Source: Plotosus lineatus (lineage: Eukaryota > Chordata > Actinopteri > Siluriformes > Plotosidae). Taken from it: a DNA stretch of 64,000 bases. Shown here in pieces: positions 35,876 to 47,642 of this stretch. Positions within the stretch are counted from its first letter, which is position 1; each line of letters opens with the position of its first letter. The notes under the pieces were generated by a model. It was not told the origin of the DNA, did no database searches, and saw only the letters and a program-made list of their open reading frames with translations. The DNA lies in contig CM045750.1 in assembly GCA_024760905.1 (NCBI GenBank), forward strand, positions 18,345,919 through 18,409,918, given 5' to 3'. Both the position numbers and the translations under genes were made by a program.

Positions 35876-36842
35876 TTTTTTGATAATTTATTTCAATGTG
35901 TGAATCCTCACGTACACTGTCTGTCTGTGTCTCCTGGCTAATCTACAGATGGGTCAGTGGTTTCCGAATATTCCCTGAGGAAAGGAATAGCTTGGAGGAA
36001 GTGTGTGCTTCCTCTTAAATAAACCACTCCAACTGTTGGGTATTCACTATCTAGGCCATCCCGTATCAAGGTTACGATGTAAGTGTTTCATATCAACTGA
36101 CACTCAACAGCAAGATCCTGTATTTTGTTTAAATTGTTCACATATACATAAAGTTAATATGCTGAGTTGAGATCTGTGGATATGATTGATTCTGTGCCAT
36201 GATGTTAGATGTTTAATGGTTTGATGATGTAGGCATATGTAAACTTGCAGCTTGTCTACTTATAGTTAAAGCAGATTATCTTTCAGACCGAAAGTGAACC
36301 TCATGATTCACTCAGTATAATGATTGACTGCAATGAAAGAACTTCAGCACTTTGCAAGCTCAGATGCTTGACCGTTTGAGAAGAATTTTATTTAATTATG
36401 TTGAGTATTCACTTTTAATGCCACCACGTATACCATCAGTTTAATCCCTTTAAGTTCCTCATTCATGTTATCGAGGAATTTATAAGCAGAGCACTATGTC
36501 CTGTCTGGTTTCTGTGTGTGCCCTAGAAATAAAACCAAATAAAACTGCCATGTCACTGAATTGACGCTGATTGCTATTCTTTATCACTTGCTTGCATGAT
36601 GTTGGTCAAAAAAAGCTGATTTATTATTAATGACAAAACTGAAACCTAAATGGCTCATACACCATCAATCAGACTTGCACGGAATAAAAAAATTACAATC
36701 TCTCTCCAGTAGACAGACATTCCAGTAAATAATGTTGGTGCAAACGCTGAAATCAGATGATTCACAGAACATGAACTTGTTAAATGGATAATTAAACTAA
36801 CAAAACAGTGATACAAATACTAAATGTAAACGAGTGTTTTTT
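35876..36842. other. Intergenic sequence, nothing recognised
   Basis: About 1 kb of repeat-poor AT-rich DNA with no ORF above background; a polyadenylation-like aataaa cluster occurs at about 36528-36542 but no upstream gene was identified. Confidence 0.3.
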
Positions 36843-36980
36843 TTTTGTGTGATTGTGTGTGTTGGCCTGGAATGTACTGGTGAGGTGTTCAAGGGTGCAC
36901 CATCTTCACGTAGCGTCAGCTGAGATGGATCCAGCCTCTCTGCGAACCTGAGGAGTAAGTGATTCAGCAAATGAGCATAC
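36843..36980 (+). mobile_element. Repeat family C, 3' part
   Basis: tgtgtgttggcctgg, tgaggtgttcaagggtgc and cagctgagatggatccagc blocks. Confidence 0.5.
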
Positions 36981-37014
36981 AGTATACACACTGATATATT
37001 TCCTCTACGGGCAG

Positions 37015-37110
37015 CCGACGTAAAAACCTCTGCCAAATCAAAACGTGCGAGTTAGATGATTCGCTGTGGCGACTCCCGAGTAAAAAGGGAAAAAGCCGAA
37101 AGGAAGACAG
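37015..37110 (+). mobile_element. SINE family A, 3' end fragment
   Basis: Only the last 95 bases, from cgacgtaaaaacctctgcca to gccgaaaggaagacag. Confidence 0.75.
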
Positions 37111-37896
37111 AATACTCCCTCTACCTAAACATTTATGCCACAGAAAATTCACATCGTCAGCAAAGAAAATAATGATCAATAATAAAATGGGTGATGAAAC
37201 AATAGAACCCCTCTCTGTCCTCTTCCTCTCACAAATTGTTCTGTCTCTCTCTCTCCCTCCCATCCTTGTCTCATCCTCCTACTACTGATCATACAACTTG
37301 TTCTAGTTTGTATGGGGACATCCTAATGGGTGTGCCTGTTTTGTGTGTGCATGTCATATGATGTTGTCTCTGTGGTGTGAATGTATTACATGTTGTTTTT
37401 GGCTGTTATTAGTACTAGGATGTAGTGAGCCGCAGTAAATGATGGTGTGTCACCACTTGGTGATGGTGAAAGATGTCCTTTCCTCTCATGAGGGTAGATG
37501 GCTGTGTTTTTTTTACCACCACTGTGATTTGCAGAGTGAATTATTGTATGGTGACAGGAAGCTAACTCTGAATTTGTCCGGTACGCAATGTACAGTGTAT
37601 ACTTCACCAAATAATCAAAATCCTTAAGTATTCACTTGGAATTAAATGCTACAGTATTAGCATTATTCAAAAAAAAAATTACAAGTTTACTTTTGAAATA
37701 TTTCAGAGTAGCAGAATTAGTCATCCATACAGTCTACTTTGTGCCTAATGTAATATTTTAACTTGGTTTATTTTAACATATCTGACCATAAAAAGTTCTA
37801 TTGTGGACAAGTGTCTACTAGCGGGGGATGAACCAATGTGGAAGGCCCCCCCCCCCCCCCTTCTCTTTTTTCTTTTTTTTTTTTTCCTTCCCCCTC
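37111..37896. other. Intergenic sequence, nothing recognised
   Basis: No gene. Ends in a C14 run and T-rich tract at 37847-37887, directly before a truncated SINE. Confidence 0.3.
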
Positions 37897-37899
37897 CCC

Positions 37900-38150
37900 C
37901 AGTACAGCTAACTGGGTTATCAAAGGCGGGCCATGTCTGTCACTGTCTATGGTGAGAGGCATGTAAAAGAACCATTGCTGACTTTCGTAAAGAGTAGCTG
38001 CAAAGCTGTCGGCGTGTTTCTGTCCCTTGCTAAAAAGGGTTGTGTCAGGAAGGGCATCCGACGTAAAAACCTCTGCCAAATCAAAATGTGCGAATCAGAT
38101 GATTCACTGTGGCGACTCCCGAGTAAAAGGGAAAAAGCCGAAAGGAAGAC
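37900..38150 (+). mobile_element. SINE family A, 5'-truncated
   Basis: Lacks the tRNA head; starts at cagtacagctaactgggtta and runs to gccgaaaggaagacagaatt. Confidence 0.8.
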
Positions 38151-38727
38151 AGAATTCTTCCTTCCCCCTGTAAGTGGTGTGAATTACGCAAGTACAGTGT
38201 CCGATTTTAAAAGCCTGGGAGTCGTGCCCAGCGATTCTGTCTGGAGGTCACATCGATAGCAGGTTGGGGGGACTGGACTTCGTAGACTATTGAAATGTGT
38301 CCGAAAGGAAATGTTTTTGGAGTATGACCTTTGCCAATGTCATGTTACATTTTCTGCAATTTCTGCGCTTGTTGTTTGTGCTGTTGTGTGCTTTATACAG
38401 TTCCATTTTCTTGGCGACACATTGCAGCACTAGCCAATAATGTGGAATTTTAGACTGGTGTTTGCTGCGTGCAGCCCAGCCAATAGGACAAACCAATGAA
38501 TTTGCGTCACTGCCAGTCTGGAACCATGAAGAAGGCAACATATCTCTGTGCATGACTAGTAGTAATAGTAGTGTGGTAGCACTGGCGTGTGCGCAAAAGA
38601 AAGCAAGCACTGACTTTGCCTGACGGAATCGCTGATGTCATTTGTGATTGTTTTAAAGAGCTAGTAAAACAAATTCACCACAGATACCCTTTAATGAGAA
38701 CATAATCCTTCAAAGTCAGTAGCCAAA
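38151..38727. other. Unclassified, possibly a degenerate DNA element
   Basis: The 38610-38697 portion resembles 11855-11945 in MAML1 intron 2 (shared cgctgatgt and accctttaatga). No ORF. Confidence 0.3.
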
Positions 38728-38930
38728 ACTGGGCTAAAGGTGGGATACACCCTGAACAGCTCGCCATCCACGCCACCCAAATATAATATCTTAATGGGTG
38801 GTGAGGTGATTGGTGAGCTGTTCAGGGTGTACCCTAGCTTCACCCAGTATCAGTTGAGATGGGAGCCAGCCTCCCCGTGACCCAAACAGGATTAAGCAGT
38901 TTGGCAAATGAGTCCGAAAAGAGTGGGGTG
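38728..38930. repeat. Head-to-head inverted pair of family C 3' ends
   Basis: The left arm 38732-38782 mirrors the right arm 38800-38850 around tacaccctgaacagctc and gagctgttcagggtgta. Confidence 0.7.
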
Positions 38931-39800
38931 AATATTATGTTTGAGACGACTATGCTGGCTGGACTTTACCTGACCTGAATCACTGTTCCCTCTATGACCA
39001 TGTGATGATAAACAGTAAACAGACACCTCGGTGTATTCTGCACTGATACAGCAGCTCTTTTCAACCATTTTATTTTTCAGCCTACTCTGAACATTTACTG
39101 TACTTGTATTTCTCTCTGCTTTTTTGGACATTCTGATATCCGTTTGTACTGTATCTCGGGGCTTTACGTTGCCCAGTGGGAGTCTCGCAGCTCAGATCTC
39201 CTGGAGAGCGATATGAATAGAAAGCCATGGAATCCATTGTCCTGTTCACTCCTTTACTCGCACGCTCACTCGCACTTGACATTGATTTCAACACTGACCT
39301 GCAGTGGACAGGAAGTCATTTATTTTTGCCTCTCCAGAAGAAATGGCATATGGGAATTTTCTCTTCCTGTTGCAGGAAACCTGTTCAAGGATGCAAGGAT
39401 GATCGTGAAGGAGAGGGGGAAAGAGAGAGAGAGAGAGAGAGTTGGGCTTTATGGAAACTAGGTCAATAAATACTCAGACAATGCAGGGGCTAATAAGGTC
39501 AGTCTGTCTCCTCCCCGCACACACCCACACAAGCTAGTAGTAGATCCCAGACCATCATCACCTCTTTAGGCTGTTATATAGTCTGTGTTGGCAGACACAA
39601 ATGCAAAGGTGACTTTAGCACTACATCAGTTACTCCTGGGTGACAGTGGGCTTTTAATGTTCCACACAAATGCTCAATTTGGGACAATTCCAAGTGTTTA
39701 TAGTCCTGGTATGCTGTTTGCATTTATGTCACTGTTGGTTCCATTAAAGGGTCAGTGCCCCGTCAGCGCTTTTCAATCTTATCTCGACTTAACTGTAATA
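38931..39800. other. Intergenic sequence, nothing recognised
   Basis: Contains a GA-rich run at about 39418-39440. No gene seen. Confidence 0.3.
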
Positions 39801-40410
39801 CAGCGATCCCACGCTACTTCGTGCTTCAGTTTCTGCGTCTTCAGTGCTTTGCGGGTTGTTAAAAAATATTCATAGAAAAATAAAAAAATATGGAAATTAA
39901 GGCAAAATAGGGGAAAAATTCAAGAAAATACCACAAACAAGGTCACTTATGCAAAAAACCCCAAACAAACAAAAACAAAAAACAACCCAAAACCCCCCAA
40001 CAATACTACCTGCATTTTTATGTGAGGTGCACATCTGTGTGCGCGCACGTCTGTATCTTCTTCTTTTCCTTTCGGGTTTTCCCTTCAGGGGTCGCCACAG
40101 TGAATCATCTGCCTCCATCTCACCCTATCCTTTGCATCTTCTTCTCTTGTACCAGCTACCTTCATGTCCTGCTTCACTGTATGTGTGTGTATTTATATTT
40201 AATTTGCATCTTGTGCATTATTTTTCAATGTTTAAATATTATTATAAGCATTTATAGCTTTGAATATGTATTTATTGATATTATATACACATATACTAGT
40301 ACATGTACGTATGTCAGTCGGGGGGGATGTCGATCCTACTTTGCGTAAATCGGCGTGTGTGTGGGGGGGTGTCTCAGTCTCCATTAACCATGGAAAGTGA
40401 GGGATCCCTG
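39801..40410 (+). mobile_element. Tigger-like MITE, family E, interrupted by LINE fragment
   Basis: Ends cagcgatcccacgctac and gtgagggatccctg with TA at 39799-39800 and 40411-40412. An RTE-like LINE tail sits inside at 40056-40178. Confidence 0.8.
40056..40178 (-). mobile_element. RTE-like LINE 3' tail inside family E element
   Basis: cttcttcttttcctttcggg and aggggtcgccacagtgaatc, the family 3' end on the minus strand. Possible short duplication ctgtat at both borders. Confidence 0.75.
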
Positions 40411-40461
40411 TATACTGTGTGTTCGACTGCAGTCACTCATTTGTCAAAGTTCCTTAATATT

Positions 40462-40750
40462 ATTAGGGTCACAGGGCGCCGATACAGGGCAAAGATGGGG
40501 TGCACAACTCACCAGTCCACTGCAGGATCAGAATACACACACACACACACACACACACACTTGGGGCAATTTGGAGCAGCCAGTTAGGCCAATGAGCATG
40601 TCTTTGTACTATGTGAGGTAACTGGGCTACCTGAAGGAAACCCATGCGAACTGCACACAGATATGCCTATGCATATCTGTTCGAACCCAGGACCCTCTTG
40701 TTGTGAGGTGGATGTTCTAATCTAAGCACTGCCCTACCATGCCACCCCGC
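40462..40750 (-). mobile_element. Repeat family C copy with internal (CA)n
   Basis: Blocks ggagcagccagttaggccaa, atgtctttgtac and ttgttgtgaggtggatgttc on the reverse strand; CA run at 40535-40560. Confidence 0.65.
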
Positions 40751-41574
40751 CGGAGGATTACACTAAAGATGAAATACTGATGTAGTTGAAATTGCTCACG
40801 AAAAATAATCCACGTCATGGTTTAGCTTCACATTATGGTGGTAGACGGATTTTGCTTCTCAACAGGTTTATACAAAGTTCCATGTGATTCTTGATCATTG
40901 CTCTCAAAAGATTAGAGTGAAAATTAGAGTCGTTTTGGTTGACCTCGTGCATGCCTTTAGACTGATTACAGGGACACACTGCTGACTGAAATAAATGAAT
41001 GTCTTGAAGGAAAAGTAGAAGAGTATGTGTGTGCCGGCTGCCCCCGTGTTGTCCTGTGTGTCTTCACCCCATAACCCACCCTCTCCTTCTCCTCTCCTCC
41101 TCCACTTCTTTTGTGATCAGTCATCCTGTAAAAGGCTTGATCTTTATCTTGCAGTTAACAGACAGGTCACCGCTTCAGCCATATCTGACACGCACACACC
41201 AACTTCAGTAACTATTGGCTTTCTTCTGCACAATGCACAGCGATCATACACATTCTGTATTATACATGTAGCACAGCCTCAAAGTCTATTCATGTCTGCT
41301 GGTGTTTTAAGGTCACTGGAGGGTTATACAATCAGTCGGACCAGTCAGTGGGATGGAGAGGGGCTTGAGGGGTTTGATGTTTCCATGTTTTCTCCACAGG
41401 CTTAGTCATGCGCATGCACTGTAAGATCTTTTAAAGAGATTGTGCAGGTGTCCTCATGGTTAGGGTTCCTCAGCTGACAAAAGAAGTGTGAGTGTGTGCG
41501 AGAGAGTGTGTGTATGAGAGCGTGATAATGAGATAGTATAGTCTTTTTTGGTCAGAAAAAACCTGCACCATCAC
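40751..41574. other. Intergenic sequence, nothing recognised
   Basis: Repeat-poor; the 126-codon open stretch at 41025 has no recognisable homology or splice support. Confidence 0.3.
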
Positions 41575-41882
41575 CGGTAAACACATCCACCTCACAGCAA
41601 GAAGCTCTTGGGTTTGAGTTCCGGAGCCTGTTTGTGTGTTTATATATTCTCCCTGTGCTTGCATGGTTTCCTCCAGGTACTCTGGTTTTCTCTGTCAGTC
41701 CAAAGACATGCGTGTTCGACTTATTACCTGCTCCAAATTGCCCCTAGGTGTGAATGTGAGTGTGAATTGTAGTACAGTACAAGGGTCTGGTGAGCTGTCC
41801 AGGGTGTACCCTGCCTCCACTCACTGCTGGCTAAGATGAGTGCCAGCCTCCCCATGACTCTAATGGAATTAAATGGTTCAGC
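41575..41882 (+). mobile_element. Repeat family C copy
   Basis: ccacctcacagcaagaagct, agtccaaagacatgcgtg, gtctggtgagctgtccaggg and the ...aattaaatggttcagc tail. Confidence 0.7.
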
Positions 41883-41997
41883 ACCACTAAGAAAGGTCCT
41901 CGGATCAAGACCCATGCTCGAGTGTTTCTGTGTGGCGTGCGCGTGTTCTCTCTGTACTTATGTGGGTTTCCTCTGTGTTCTCCGGTTACCTTCATCC
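41883..41997 (+). mobile_element. Repeat family C, 5' fragment
   Basis: gtttctgtgtggcgtgcgcg and tgtgggtttcctctgtgttc; truncated before the middle region. Confidence 0.5.
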
Positions 41998-42245
41998 TAA
42001 TTAGGGTTGCTCGGAAACTGGCTCTCAGCTCAGCTAACTCTGGGGGGGTGGTAGGGTACAACCTGGTCAGCTTGCCAGGCCTTCGTAGGGCCAACATGTA
42101 CAACCATTCATACTCACACTCACACCAGGGGGCAATTAGGAATAGCCAGTTACCTACTGTCCATGTTTTTGGACTGCGAGAGGACACAGGAGTACCCGGA
42201 GGAAACCCATTAAGCACAGAGAAAACATGGTCACAGCAAATAAAT
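41998..42245 (-). mobile_element. Repeat family C copy, minus strand
   Basis: gggggcaattaggaatagcc, atgtttttggactgcgagag, acccggaggaaaccca. Confidence 0.65.
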
Positions 42246-42399
42246 GAGAGAGGGAGTGAATGAGTGTATTTTAATGAAGGGATTAAAGTATTGGCACCCA
42301 TAGATGGAATTTGGAAGTGAATTTTTGGTTTCCTTTGCATGTTTGGTCAAAAGCTTTAGAACGTCCCCAATTTTTTTCAATTGCCTAACGAAAAACATA

Positions 42400-42954
42400 C
42401 AGAAGGCACTTGGCCATTCACGGTTCAGTGCTCGTGCCCCCGCATACTTGCGGATTGGTGACAAACCCGAAAGTAACTGCCACCTGATTCAAATTTAGCC
42501 AATGGCTGAGAGCTTTTGTTTCTACCTCCTGATGATTGGTTGTAAATGATGTGTACGCCTCTTTTTTTTTCCTCCTTTGCGCACAGGTTATCAATGTGAT
42601 TGCCTGAATTGCGAAGTAAATTTTTTTTCGTGTGTTTTTGATGATTATTTAAGCCCTATGATGTCACTCAAACGCCCTGCATCTTCTCTAGTTTCTGGTA
42701 AGGAGCCTAAGCACTTTATTCATTAATAAATATCACAGTACAAAATGTAAAAGTTTTTATTTAAAAATTACTACATTTTACTGCATCATTACTGTATTAA
42801 TGAGGAAGACGGTCTATAGTATGTGTTTAAGAAGCATACTTTAGCGCATGTAATATCATACATAGGGTTTTAAAACCACGCTAATCACTTGAGGATTTTC
42901 TTGATCCGCGGGAAGGGCCGGAACCGAACCATCGCAAAAAACGGGGGCCTACTG
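42400..42954 (+). mobile_element. Tigger-like element, family F (internally deleted copy)
   Basis: Ends cagaaggcacttggcc and cgggggcctactg with TA on both sides. Shares catgatgtcactcaaacgcc-type and gtttaagaagcatac-type blocks with 4599-5659 but is half its length. Confidence 0.75.
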
Positions 42955-43327
42955 TACAGATTCTTTGAGATTTATTCTCAGTGTATTTCAAAATTATAGC
43001 AGGCTTGGGGGGAGGGGGGTTTACTTTGCCTTCACCCTTCTGTTCACTGGATCTCAAATCAGGAGACCCTTCTGCTGTCCTATGATTTGAATCCTCTAAT
43101 GTGGTTCTGACATACCGCTTCCCGTCATACCTTTCCAGGTCGTTCACTGGTGCTGAACTTTGTTTGAAATTTCAAACATAAAAACAAAAATAATAAAAGG
43201 GTGGGATGTTCAGAAACTTTTGACTGGTAGTCTATTCTCACTAAATATTAAAAAAAATATCTGAAAGGATACTCCAAGTAACCGAATAGGAAAACATTGA
43301 TGACCTAAAGAATGCTGAACCCATTAA

Positions 43328-43469
43328 TCACTCATTCACACCTCGGAACAAGTTGAAACAGCCAGTTATCTTAACATGCAGGTCTTTGGACTATAGGAGG
43401 AAACCCATACAAGCATGGGAAGAACATGCAAATCAACACAGAAAGGAGGTTTGTTCTTGAAATCAGGCC
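43328..43469 (-). mobile_element. Repeat family C, part 1 (interrupted)
   Basis: aacagccagttatcttaaca, gtctttggactataggagga, then the match stops and resumes at 43806. Confidence 0.6.
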
Positions 43470-43805
43470 CACCATTTTGTTGTTGTTGGATTTTTCCCTT
43501 TTTTCTCTCTAATTTAGTCATCTCCAATTCCCACCCGTCAAGTATCACCTTTACTATCAGATGACCACCAACAACCAGGGAGGGGCGAAAGCACACACAC
43601 ACCCTCTCTATAACATGCAATGCTAGCCACCCACCTCTTTTTCAAACTGCAACATGTATTTGGGGGTGGTCTAACACACTCTGAGAGAAAGTGCGATCTG
43701 CCTCCTCGTACAAATGAGCTCACAGATGCCGGTGATTGGATGGTGATCACTGTGACTGACAGGGAAGTGAGTGTATGTGAGAGTTTGGCCAATTAGCGCC
43801 CATGG
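43470..43805 (-). mobile_element. Repeat family D inserted in a family C copy
   Basis: Closely related to 6735-7050; begins near a ttgttgttgttgg run and includes tgatcactgtgactgacagg and aattagcgcccatgga. Confidence 0.6.
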
Positions 43806-43876
43806 ACTGTGTAAACCTGGACCTTCTTGATGTGAGGCTGACTTGCAACCTGAACACCCCCATGCCACCCTATTAA
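43806..43876 (-). mobile_element. Repeat family C, part 2
   Basis: ggaccttcttgatgtgaggc and atgccaccc, the reversed head of family C. Confidence 0.55.
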
Positions 43877-43959
43877 AAAGTTAATATCCATGTCTTATGT
43901 GCTATCTATAATAGATTGTAGGTACCTATTACACCTGTAATCAGAAAGTTGCAGCATTA

Positions 43960-44692
43960 CAGACGCTCCACAACTTGCGTTTTTAATTAGTTCTGGACGG
44001 CCGAACGTAAATTGAAAGTGAACGTAAGTTGTTACAGTGACGTATAACCTGTGACGTATGACGCTCATACTGTGCTCTACATCCATACATACCATTACCG
44101 TATCTCATAAAACAGCCCTAAATCAATTATTATAAACATAATATCAAATATATCAAATAATATCAACATTAATTTCAAATAAATTAAATTCAAGCAAAAT
44201 AATTTCAAATAGATAAATTTTAATCAAATTCACTCATCAAATATCAAATACAGTATCAAATATAACGTTTAACATTCTCTATGATGCGATCTTTCTGCTT
44301 GTAAACCGAAACTAAAAACCGAAAGTAGTGTACTTGCTGTGCTTGACACAAAGCCCGGGTTATATGGACTTCCGGTCTTTCAAGTGAGCAAGGGCACCGT
44401 TGAACTCGTTTAGTACTCAGCCTGCACTGATGTGAATCACAAGCAGAGCGGAGAGTTCTCTTTATTTTCTGGATTCGGGTTTTCATTCATTTTACAACTC
44501 TCTTTGCTTAACTGAGTATGCTTGGTAGATTGTGCTGATCCGAGCAGATTGTTGATTTATCTCTTTGTATGAGACTTGCACCCATGCTAGTAGGCTTACG
44601 CTTCTGACAAACCATATTTGCTTTGAAAAAAAAAAACAAACCTTAAAATCGGAAGAACATAAAACGGATGAACATAAGTCGAGGAGCGTCTG
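43960..44692 (+). mobile_element. Tigger-like element, family G, TA-flanked
   Basis: Ends cagacgctccacaacttgcg and aagtcgaggagcgtctg, TA on both sides; 733 bp; no transposase. Confidence 0.8.
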
Positions 44693-45479
44693 TACTGTAA
44701 TCAAAAAATGTTCCAAAGTCATCTGATCAATCAAAATCATGAATTCGACAGCATTGTTATATTATTAAAGTAGTTTATTTTCGACATGTTATCAACTGAT
44801 CTTGTGCAGTGAGGAAGGATCTCTGTCTTCCTTTGTTATAACTTCCACATTGTGGAGCCAAAGCACCTTGTTTATCACATGTGCATATTTCAGGTGAGTA
44901 TCTGTTCAGATATAAGAGCTGACGGGGAGCTTGTAAGAAATTGGGAGGGTTTTTTTTCTTTTCTCTCCAGTCTGTTCATGCTATAAGACAAATTCACATG
45001 CTGCAAGAAGTGAAAGGACTGTTTACGTGCATCTCTGCATCCTGCGGCACTGACAGTGACTACAGTAAACAGGCTCCGGAATAGCAAGGCTCACTCCTGA
45101 GACGAACAGGCTTCCCTGTTTTGCCATTGTTTAAGCAACACAATAAAGTTTACATTTCTTGACTCAGCTCAGTGGGGAAAAACAGAGGATGGAAGTGATT
45201 GTAGGAGAAAGGGGGTGGGGTGGGATTAATGGGGTGAAGGATGTGAGGTTGGAAGAATTCTGTGGGATTTGGGGATGCAGATAAAATGTTTACTCTCAGA
45301 CATCATGGTTTTAAATGCAAGCTAGGAATGTAGCAAGCAGATTCTGGTGCTTGGAGTAGAAAAAAAAACAGTGACAGAAGTTTATTTGGGTTAAAGAGTT
45401 TTGTTTAACTGCAGGTTGAGGATCGCTAACATGGAGGAGAACATCCATCGAGCTGAGACTGTGTGCCGATATGTGCATT
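44693..45479. other. Intergenic sequence, nothing recognised
   Basis: Repeat-poor; no gene identified. Confidence 0.3.
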
Positions 45480-45645
45480 AGATAGAGTAAGTGCATAGTA
45501 CAAGAAGGTCTTGGGTTTCATTCCCAGGCTCTGGTGTTTCTGTGTGGAGTTTGCCTGCTTTCCCGGTGCTTTGTGTGTGGTGGTTTGTGAATGTTTTCCT
45601 TCCACGAATTAGAACAGTGAATTGGAATAATATGGGTCTTTGGAG
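45480..45645 (+). mobile_element. Repeat family C, 5' portion
   Basis: gtacaagaaggtcttgggtt and gtttctgtgtggagtttgcc; joins directly to the palindrome that follows. Confidence 0.55.
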
Positions 45646-45835
45646 AATAGGGTCACTGGGGGAAGGCGGTGTACACCCTGAACAACTCACCAGACCATCC
45701 ATGTCAATACAATCACGACCATGTTTGATTTGAATGGTTGTGGTTGTATTGCCATGGGATGGTCTGGTGAGTTGCCATGGGATGGTCTGGTGAGTTGTTC
45801 AGGGTGTATGCCACCTTCCCCCAAGTGACCCTATT
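45646..45835. repeat. Long near-palindrome with nested 23-bp tandem repeat
   Basis: Left arm 45646-45722, right arm 45733-45835, about 10-base loop. The right arm has two copies of a 23-bp unit (45751-45773, 45774-45796) starting gccatgggatggtctgg. The arms derive from family C 3' sequence. Confidence 0.85.
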
Positions 45836-45929
45836 AGTATCATTTAACAGTTCGGCAAATGAGCGAGTGCTCATTTACTTTAAGAGGACAAACTTGGAAA
45901 AACAAATGCGCTGTTCTCCCCAAGCATAA

Positions 45930-46196
45930 AGTCTGTTGGGCTTTTTTTACACCCGAGCCATAGTGGCTCATCAGGCTGGTGCTTATCCCTGATTTCTGTA
46001 GTGTGAAGCAACTTGGAGTACAACTCCTCCTGGATGGGACGCTAGTCCATCGCAGAGTACCTTCCCAGTATATTTTTACTGGTACCCATTTATACTGCTG
46101 GGTGAACAGAGGCATACTTGTGGTTAAGACCTTGGCCAGGGGTCTTAGCACAGTGGGGGTGGGGAGGGAGGTCCAACTGGGATTTGAACACACAAC
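45930..46196 (-). mobile_element. SINE family B lacking its tRNA head
   Basis: From the ttgggctttttttacacccg end to gatttgaacacacaac, where the match stops before the head. Confidence 0.75.
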
Positions 46197-46547
46197 AATT
46201 TTTTCCCCATCTCCATCTTTACCTTTATGTCACATGTAGTAACACTGCTGAAATCAGCAATGCTTGCCAATCAATAAGGAAGGCGGTCTGAATCTCAACC
46301 TAGATGTATGTCCTGGAAGCTACCAATTTGTACCACACACAACTTAAACACTTGACAAGTTTGCAGGGTCGCCACCTTTGATGCATGATGCAAATATTGT
46401 TGCAGGATAAAAACCTCAACACTGAAGGCCTTGCCAGAGTACACATGCCAAGTGTAGAACCCCTGCTAACAGCAGCAAGCTTGGACATGCTCAACTATTA
46501 GAAGACTCTCGTTTCCCAAAGATTCATTTCTACTTAATTTCTATTGC

Positions 46548-46582
<35 letters not shown>

Positions 46583-46590
46583 TCGAGATA
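46197..46590. other. Intergenic sequence, nothing recognised
   Basis: Ends in a 28-base T run at 46551-46578. Confidence 0.3.
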
Positions 46591-47551
46591 CAGTGGAACC
46601 TTACCTTTCGAAATTAATCCGTTCCAAAGGCGGTTTTGTAGCTGGATTTTTCGTAAGTAGAACCACATTTTACATGTAAAATGTGTGATTCGTTCCAAGG
46701 CCCTCAATACTACCCTTTAAAAATTATAAAAGCATACCTTGTTGTACGGCTTAGAAACAGTGGCGCTGAGGAAAAGGCAGGAGGCAGAGCTGAAAATGTT
46801 GAGGTTCTCTCTGGGAGTAACGAGGATGGATAGGATCAGAAATGAGTATATCAGAAGGATAGCCCATGTAAGATGTTTTGGAGACAAAGTCAGAGAGGCT
46901 AGATTGAGATGGTTTGGACATGTACAGAGGAGGGATAGTGAGTATGTTGGCAGTAGGATGCTGAGGTTGGAACTACCAGGCAGAAGGCCACGAGGAAGAC
47001 CAAAGAAGAGATTTATGGATGTGGTGAAGGAAGACATGAAGGTCGTTGGAGTCAGAAAAGAAGATGCAGAGGACAGGGTGAGATGGAGGCGGATGATTTG
47101 CTGTGGCGACCCCTGAAGGGAGCAGATGAAAGTAAAAGAAGACTTCGTGTTGACCGTGTCTTCTTAGCAGAGTTATAATCTTACAAATGCTTATGCAAGG
47201 TTAAAAGCCTGAACCAAAAAATAAAGTTGCAATGAGCATACTCGAAAAACTCATGAAACAAGCTGCTGCTCAAGGGAGCTGCGTCATCCCTCCTAGCCAA
47301 TGGGAAGCCAGCATTACGGAATGTTGGGAGATAGCCAATGGGAGGGATCTGCATCATCCCTCCTAGCCAATGGGAGGCCAGCGGGGCAGGATGTTGGGAG
47401 ATAGTCAATGGGAGAGCATTGTTTGAATTTTTGAGCTGGCGCTTTCGTAACATGAACTTGTTTCATATCCAGAGACAAAAAATTTCGGTAAATGTTTTTC
47501 GTAACCTGGATCTCTTGTTTGTTGGGGCTATCGTAAGGTGAGGTTCCATTG
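46591..47551 (-). mobile_element. Tigger-like element, family H, with LINE insertion
   Basis: Ends cagtggaaccttacctttcg and gtaaggtgaggttccattg, TA on both sides. Internal order is the reverse of the copy at 22362-23150; about 405 bp of LINE interrupts it. Contains two CCAAT-type direct repeats at about 47290-47400. Confidence 0.8.
46739..47143 (+). mobile_element. RTE-like LINE 3' fragment inside family H
   Basis: Encodes [52 protein letters not shown] and ends ICCGDP; 5'-truncated. The 3' tail ctgtggcgacccctgaaggg matches SINE A. Confidence 0.85.
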
Positions 47552-47642
47552 TATTCGCAAAGCATTTACATAGTTAAACAAATTTAAACTTTTTTAATAA
47601 ACCCTACACATCTCTGATGATAAGCCCACGGCAATAAGGTAA

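Noticed and set aside
41025..41405. 126-codon ORF at 41025
   Set aside because: No domain, splice context or conservation clue; composition is like surrounding non-coding DNA.
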